A stretch of 64,000 nt of DNA, taken from NCBI RefSeq assembly GCF_001580545.1, contig NZ_LRBG01000037.1, positions 620,001 to 684,000 on the forward strand, written 5' to 3'. This stretch comes from Paraburkholderia monticola. GTDB taxonomy: Bacteria > Pseudomonadota > Gammaproteobacteria > Burkholderiales > Burkholderiaceae. Shown here piece after piece: positions 59,796-64,000 of this stretch (its first letter is position 1; each line of letters starts with the position of its first letter). Made by a program: the position numbers and the translations under genes. A model generated the notes under the pieces. The model saw only the letters and a program-made list of their open reading frames with translations. It had not been told where the DNA came from and ran no database searches.

Positions 59796-59923
59796 TGGCG
59801 CACGCGTGCAGCGTACATCATCAGGATCGCGAACGATAATTCCGCGCACATGGCTCGCTGCCGCATCGCCGATGAACATCCACGCAGGTCGCGCGACAAG
59901 CGCCGCAACCCAGGAGAGCAACG

Positions 59924-60871
59924 ATGAGTGCAGCCCCCATTACGAACGAAGCCGAACTCCAGATCAACCCGCTGTCCGCGCATATCGGAGCGGAAATCAG
60001 CGGAGTCGATTTGACGCGGCCCCTCGACCAGAAGCAGATCAAGGCGATCCGCGCCGCGCTGCTGAAGTGGCGTGTCGTGTTCTTTCGCGAGCAGTTTCTG
60101 AGCCACGAGCAGCATGTTGCGTTCTCCGCGCAATTCGGCGAATTGACGGTCGGGCATCCGGTGTTCGGCCATGTCGACGGCCATCCGCAGATCTACTCGA
60201 TTTCGAAATTCCGCAAGGCGACGCGCTTCGAAGGGCAGCCGCTGTTGCGGCCCTGGACGGGCTGGCATACCGATGTGACCGCGGCCGTCAATCCGCCGTT
60301 CGCGTCGATTCTGCGTGGCGTGACCATTCCGCCGTACGGCGGCGACACGCAATGGACCAACCTCGTCATCGCCTATGAGAAGCTGTCCGAGCCATTGCGC
60401 CAGTTCGTCGACGGTCTGCGCGGCGTGCATCGCTTCGCGCCGCCGCAAGGCGCGAAAGGCACCGAGGCTTTTGCGTCGGCGGTCGAGCAGCACACGCTCG
60501 TCAGCGAGCACCCGCTCGTGCGTGTGCATCCGGAGACCGGCGAGCGTGCGCTCTATGTGAGCCCCGGATTTCTGAAGCAGATTGCCGGTGTCACACCGCG
60601 CGAGAGTCAGGTCCTGCTCGAACTGCTGTGGGAACACGTGACGCGGCCGGAGTTCACGGTTCGCTTCAAATGGGAAGCAGGCAGCGTGGCGTTCTGGGAC
60701 AACCGGACAACCGCGCATCTCGCGCCGACCGATATCTTCGATCTCGACTTCGATCGCCAGCTCTACCGCACGACGCTAGTCGGCGACGTGCCGGTCGGGC
60801 CGGACGGACGCGCGTCGGTAGCGCTGCAAGGCTCACCCGTGGGGGCGGCGGCCGCGATTGCGCTGAACTGA
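59924..60871 (+). CDS. TauD/TfdA-family Fe(II)/2-oxoglutarate dioxygenase
   Basis: 315 residues. The facial triad is visible: H115 and D117 in WHTDVT and H265 in TAHLAP, with the 2-oxoglutarate arginine in DRQLYRTTL. Family starts LSAHIGAEISGVDLTRPLDQ. Members hydroxylate taurine, alkylsulfonates, alkylsulfates or unrelated acids, releasing sulfite in the sulfur cases. GGAGAG precedes the ATG. Position beside SoxC/SoxD-like genes makes sulfite release attractive, since that enzyme pair would oxidise it; this is inference. Confidence 0.9.
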   Translation: MSAAPITNEAELQINPLSAHIGAEISGVDLTRPLDQKQIKAIRAALLKWRVVFFREQFLSHEQHVAFSAQFGELTVGHPVFGHVDGHPQIYSISKFRKATRFEGQPLLRPWTGWHTDVTAAVNPPFASILRGVTIPPYGGDTQWTNLVIAYEKLSEPLRQFVDGLRGVHRFAPPQGAKGTEAFASAVEQHTLVSEHPLVRVHPETGERALYVSPGFLKQIAGVTPRESQVLLELLWEHVTRPEFTVRFKWEAGSVAFWDNRTTAHLAPTDIFDLDFDRQLYRTTLVGDVPVGPDGRASVALQGSPVGAAAAIALN

Positions 60872-60981
60872 ATACTGCGGGCCCAACATTGCACTCGCGC
60901 CGCAAAGCATTGCACAAATGCTTGTTTGCGCAAGCGCGCGCCGCCGACTAGATTCGATGAATGCCACGAGCAGGAGGGCGC

Positions 60982-61224
60982 ATGATGTCAATGAACCTCG
61001 CATCGTTTTATCGGCGGGCCGTGTTCCACCCTTTCGAAGCCATTCGGCAGCGGGTCCATCGCGACCGGCGCCACGACGCAGCCCACGCGCGCGACGCATA
61101 CGATCCATCGCGCGATGATCCCGAACGCCTCGAGCGGATTGCGATCTGCGCGCGCGCGGGCTACTTCAACATGGGCTACACGCTCGAATCGTTTCACGTG
61201 CTCGCCGAAATCGCGCCGGATTGA
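60982..61224 (+). CDS. Small protein between TauD-like and CmcJ-like genes
   Basis: 80 residues. The ATG at 60982 (a second ATG follows at 60985) has AGGAGGG, a strong ribosome site. An Arg/His-rich N-half (RRAVFHPFEAIRQRVHRD) is followed by ERIAICARAGYFNMGYTLES. The C-terminus suggests a short helical fold. It is tightly placed (24 bases before the next gene). I recognise no family. A partner protein for one of the neighbours is possible. Confidence 0.65.
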   Translation: MMSMNLASFYRRAVFHPFEAIRQRVHRDRRHDAAHARDAYDPSRDDPERLERIAICARAGYFNMGYTLESFHVLAEIAPD

Positions 61225-61248
61225 CGGACATCTGATGGAGCGCAAGCA

Positions 61249-62079
61249 ATGAGCGATATCGTCGTCGAACAGCCGGCGGTGGTGGAGGCCGACCTGAACT
61301 ATCTGTTCGCCACGGGTGTGAAACCCGCCACGTACGCATACGAGCCGCCCGCGGGCGTGCCGCTGCGCAGCGGCATCTACCGGACCGAGCGCGTGAAGAT
61401 TGCCAACGCGCGCGTGAGCCCGCCGCCCGGCGGGCTGTCGCTCGATCGCAACGGCTTCGAACTGCACCAGCACGCCAGCGCTCTCAGCGACTTCGCCGAT
61501 CCGGCCGCGATCGAACGCGTCTACTATCCTGAGTCTGAGGCATTGCTCAAGCGGTGGACCGGCGCGAAGCGCGTCGTCATTTTCGATCACACGTTGCGCG
61601 ATGGCCGCACGACGCGAGCGAGCGGCGTGCGCGAACCCGTCAAGTACATCCACAACGATCAGACCTTCGTGTCGGGGCCGCGCCGCGTGCGCGATCATCT
61701 GCCGCCGCACGAGGCCGAGCAGTTGCTGAAGGGCCGGGTCGCGATCGTCAACCTGTGGCGGCCGATCGGCTGGCCGGTCGAAACCTCGCCGCTCGCGTTG
61801 TGCGACGCGCGCAGCATTGCGCTCAACGATCTGGTGCCGTCCGATCTGATCTATCCGGACAAGGTCGGTGAGACCTACGCGTTCGTGTTCGATCCGCGAC
61901 ACCGCTGGTATTACTTCCCGCTGATGACGCCCGACGAAGTGCTGCTGCTGAAAATCTACGATTCGGCGGGAGACGACGTCGCGCGCCTGACCGCGCATAC
62001 GGCGTTCGATGATCCGTCCTCGCCGCCCGACGCGCGGCCGCGGCGCAGTATCGAGTTGCGTTCGCTGCTGTTTTTCTGA
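61249..62079 (+). CDS. CmcJ/NvfI-family oxidoreductase-like protein
   Basis: 276 residues: LNYLFATGVKPATYAYEPPA at the start, VVIFDHTLRDG, VKYIHNDQTFVSGPRRVRDH, VAIVNLWRPIGWPVETSPLA and WYYFPLMTPDEVLLLKIYDS. This is the family of the cephamycin protein CmcJ and the fungal NvfI enzymes, related in fold to 2-oxoglutarate dioxygenases (His/Asp in HND and Arg/Lys near LLKIYDS). The small protein precedes it by 24 bases, so they are probably one operon. Substrate unknown; the sulfur context is the only clue. Confidence 0.82.
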   Translation: MSDIVVEQPAVVEADLNYLFATGVKPATYAYEPPAGVPLRSGIYRTERVKIANARVSPPPGGLSLDRNGFELHQHASALSDFADPAAIERVYYPESEALLKRWTGAKRVVIFDHTLRDGRTTRASGVREPVKYIHNDQTFVSGPRRVRDHLPPHEAEQLLKGRVAIVNLWRPIGWPVETSPLALCDARSIALNDLVPSDLIYPDKVGETYAFVFDPRHRWYYFPLMTPDEVLLLKIYDSAGDDVARLTAHTAFDDPSSPPDARPRRSIELRSLLFF

Positions 62080-62129
62080 GTCCGCGCACGGCATATCGCG
62101 GACGGTCATAACCATAGTCGCAATCGGCT

Positions 62130-62158
62130 TTGAATGGCGCGCCGACACTGCCTATACT
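62130..62158 (+). promoter_or_regulatory. Sigma-70-type promoter for the sulfite dehydrogenase genes
   Basis: TTGAAT (62130-62135) and TATACT (62153-62158) are separated by 17 bases, 43 bases before the chosen start of the SoxC-like gene. Good spacing and -10 match; not tested further. Confidence 0.6.
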
Positions 62159-62201
62159 CGGGCGCTTCTCGATCAACCCAGGCCGCCTCGCCGGCACAAG
62201 C

Positions 62202-63491
62202 ATGCCGCGACATTCACGTATTGCCCGCGACGCGCACGCTGCGTCGAAACCCGCGTCGCCGCGTCGACGTCTGCTGGGCGGTCTCGCCCTGTCCGCCCTG
62301 GCCGCGCCGAATCTGAGGGCCGCAACGCTGTTGCAGCCGCTAGGCGTCGATGCCTGGACGCAAACACCCGGTGCGCCGATTCTCAACCACCCGTATGGAC
62401 TGCCATCGCCGCACGAAGCGAACGTGATTCGCCGCGCCGCGCGAGCGTGGCCGATGCCGGGCGCCGCATCGTCGTTGACGCCGCTCGCGGATCTGCATGG
62501 CTCGATCACGCCGAATGGGCTCGTCTACGAGCGGCATCACGCGGGCGTGCCCGACATCGATCCCGACGCGCACCGGCTCGTGATACACGGTCTCGTGCGC
62601 GAACCGAAGCTCTTCACGATGGATGACCTGTTGCGCCTGCCTTCGGAGTCGCGCATTCACTTTCTCGAATGCTCGGGCAACACGGCGAGCGAGTGGAAGG
62701 GACCGAGTGGCTTGCCGGTGCAGATCACGCACGGTCTGTTGTCGTGCTGCGAGTGGACCGGCGTCAGGCTGTCGACGCTGCTCGAAGCAGTCGGTGGACG
62801 CACGGCGGCGAGCGACGGCGGCACGCCGCAATGGCTGCTCGCCGAAGGCGGGGACGCGGCCGCCATGACGCGCAGTCTGCCGCTCGAGCGGATTCTCGAA
62901 CGCGCGCTCGTCGTCTACGCGCAGAACGGCGAGCGCCTGCGGCCCGAGAACGGCTATCCGCTGCGTCTGATCGTGCCTGGCTTCGAGGGCAATACCAACG
63001 TGAAATGGCTGCGGCGGTTGAAGATCGTCGATGCGCCGTTGCAGACGCGCGAGGAAACGTCGAAGTACACGGGCATCCTGCCCGACGGGCGCGCGCGTCA
63101 GTTCGTGTTCGAGATGGACGCGAAGTCGGTGATCACGCGGCCATCCGCCGGGCAGCGGCTGACGGTGCGGGGCTTCTATCCGATCGTCGGGCTCGCGTGG
63201 TCGGGGCGCGGGGCGATCCGCAAGGTCGAGGTATCGACCGATGGCGGCGCGACGTGGCAAGCCGCGGTGCTCGACGAGCCGGCGCGCGATCGCGCCTTGA
63301 CGCGCTTCCAGGCTGGCTTCGTGTGGAATGGCGCGCCGACCGCGATCCTGTCGCGCGCCACGGACTCGACCGGCTACGTGCAACCGACGCGCGAAGCACT
63401 CGTCGCGGCGCGCGGCTTGAACTCGAACTATCACTACAACGGCATTCAGCAGTGGCGCATCGAAGCGGATGGGAGCGTGAAAAATGCGTGA
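62202..63491 (+). CDS. soxC: Sulfite dehydrogenase molybdopterin subunit (SoxC-like)
   Basis: 429 residues. A Tat signal with a PRRRLLGGLALSALAAP core marks export. The molybdopterin-binding part has the cofactor cysteine C157 in FLECSGNTASEW, then PLRLIVPGFEGNTNVKWLRR, and a C-terminal dimerisation domain (VRGFYPIVGLAWSGRGAIRK). It oxidises sulfite (SorA/SoxC type) in the periplasm with electrons passed to cytochrome c. ATG at 62202 starts the Tat leader. The next gene overlaps by 8 bases and encodes the matching cytochrome, as in SoxCD. Confidence 0.9.
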   Translation: MPRHSRIARDAHAASKPASPRRRLLGGLALSALAAPNLRAATLLQPLGVDAWTQTPGAPILNHPYGLPSPHEANVIRRAARAWPMPGAASSLTPLADLHGSITPNGLVYERHHAGVPDIDPDAHRLVIHGLVREPKLFTMDDLLRLPSESRIHFLECSGNTASEWKGPSGLPVQITHGLLSCCEWTGVRLSTLLEAVGGRTAASDGGTPQWLLAEGGDAAAMTRSLPLERILERALVVYAQNGERLRPENGYPLRLIVPGFEGNTNVKWLRRLKIVDAPLQTREETSKYTGILPDGRARQFVFEMDAKSVITRPSAGQRLTVRGFYPIVGLAWSGRGAIRKVEVSTDGGATWQAAVLDEPARDRALTRFQAGFVWNGAPTAILSRATDSTGYVQPTREALVAARGLNSNYHYNGIQQWRIEADGSVKNA

Positions 63492-64000
63492 GCCTATCCG
63501 GATCGTTGGCTCGGTATCCAGCATGATGCGCGCTCTGCTGGCAGTGGTCGCGGCTGGCAGTCTGCTCGCTGGCTGCTCCTCGTCGTTCAACGCAACGCGC
63601 GACGCGCAGTCGAGCGCTGCACAAGCGCACTGGCGCGCATCGGTCGACGCGCTCGGCAAGCCGATCAGCGAAACCGATCTGAGCGCCTGGAATATCGACG
63701 TCGCGCCGGACGGCCACGGCCTGCCCAATGGCAGCGGCGACGTCGCAACGGGTGGCCGCATTTTCGCGGCGAAATGCGCGGTCTGTCATGGCGCGAAAGG
63801 GGAAGGATTGATCGGCGATCAGTTGATCGGCGGCGCGGGCACGCTCGCCACCGCGAATCCGAAGCGCACGGTCGGCAGCTACTGGCCGTATGCGACGACG
63901 CTGTTCGACTATATCCGCCGGGCGATGCCCTATAACGCGCCGCAGTCGCTGAGCGCCGACGAGGTGTACGCGCTCAGCGCGTGGATATTGAATCGCAACG
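63484..64000 (+). CDS. soxD: SoxD-like c-type cytochrome, partial (cut by right edge)
   Basis: At least 172 residues. A lipoprotein-type signal (VVAAGSLLAGCSSS) leads to a heme-binding domain with C98-x-x-C101-H102 (CAVCH) and a probable distal Met ligand M148 in RAMPY. A GEGLIGDQLIGGAGTL segment lies between. This fits the cytochrome partner of SoxC. The start overlaps the SoxC stop by eight bases, showing coupling. The C-terminal part continues beyond the window. Confidence 0.88.
   Translation, partial: MREPIRIVGSVSSMMRALLAVVAAGSLLAGCSSSFNATRDAQSSAAQAHWRASVDALGKPISETDLSAWNIDVAPDGHGLPNGSGDVATGGRIFAAKCAVCHGAKGEGLIGDQLIGGAGTLATANPKRTVGSYWPYATTLFDYIRRAMPYNAPQSLSADEVYALSAWILNRN

Larger units (their letters stand above)
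59616..59923. other. Gap with terminator and TauD promoter dyad
   Basis: About 310 bases between the cargo gene and the dioxygenase. It holds the intrinsic terminator (59656-59686) and the dyad around a possible -10 (59774-59795), given separately. No gene is supported. Confidence 0.6.

Noticed and set aside
62340-63761. A 473-codon minus-strand frame opposite the SoxC-like gene
   Set aside because: Antisense shadow; the plus strand carries the Tat signal, the molybdopterin cysteine and the coupled cytochrome.
1-64000. CRISPR arrays, tRNA and rRNA genes
   Set aside because: I saw no regularly spaced identical repeats and no clear tRNA cloverleaf or rRNA core. Covariance-model search would be decisive; only reading by eye was possible.

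Overview
The window comes from a high-GC (about 60-65%) betaproteobacterium, most likely Paraburkholderia/Burkholderia. The evidence is the codon bias, dense gene packing, many MFS, ABC, MocR and GntR genes, a phasin, and a stress-gene block of a kind I associate with that group. No rRNA, tRNA or CRISPR array was seen. Both edge genes (left substrate-binding protein, right SoxD-like cytochrome) are cut by the window.

Layout. (a) 1-6.4 kb: glucarate catabolism: two ACS-type MFS carriers and glucarate dehydratase on the minus strand, a divergent FCD-type GntR regulator with paired operator-like repeats, then a DMT-type permease with a 26-histidine tail. (b) 6.5-12.8 kb: two small exported proteins, a substrate-binding protein/PLP-aminotransferase pair divergent from a MocR regulator, and an MmyB-like HTH regulator divergent from an SDR. 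(c) 13-28 kb: a stress block: small exported or acidic proteins, YciE-type ferritin-like protein, Mn-catalase, phasin, hydrolase, two inverted PRC-barrel paralogues, histidine kinase/response regulator, MsbA-like ABC exporter, EEP-family phosphatase/nuclease and a COG4705 membrane protein. Several of these genes share a GG-N10-GC element resembling a sigma-54 (-24/-12) promoter. The block ends in a scar: an IS3 transposase remnant fused to a decayed copy of the COG4705 3' end. (d) 29-44 kb: a lower-GC exopolysaccharide island (priming sugar transferase, BY-type tyrosine autokinase, Wzx-like flippase, Wzy-like polymerase, two glycosyltransferases, FemAB-like acyltransferase, glycoside hydrolase-like protein, ATP-grasp enzyme) without a visible Wza exporter. 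(e) 43.7-49.3 kb: a decayed piece of a sugar ABC ATPase gene, a TonB-dependent siderophore receptor behind a Fur-box-like dyad, and the intact ATPase/permease/binding-protein operon. (f) 49.6-52.5 kb: uracil-DNA glycosylase, DUF488 protein and a DHA2 exporter. (g) 52.5-64 kb: a sulfur locus: orphan SsuA-like and MetQ-like binding proteins, rhodanese, EpsC-type serine acetyltransferase, small XRE regulator, family 2A encapsulin shell, its cysteine desulfurase cargo, TauD-like dioxygenase, a small unknown protein, a CmcJ/NvfI-like protein, and SoxC/SoxD-like sulfite dehydrogenase subunits.

The most interesting system is (g). Serine acetyltransferase would make O-acetylserine for cysteine synthesis, the encapsulated desulfurase would take sulfur off cysteine inside a protein shell, and rhodanese, TauD and SoxCD-type proteins offer ways to transfer, release or oxidise sulfur. 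A 12-base motif, TGATGGCTATAG, occurs before both the rhodanese and the shell gene, and the XRE gene overlaps the acetyltransferase gene, which suggests a locus-specific regulator. The shell/cargo pair is a known family; its coupling to the XRE gene and to the TauD/CmcJ/SoxCD neighbours is the less described part.
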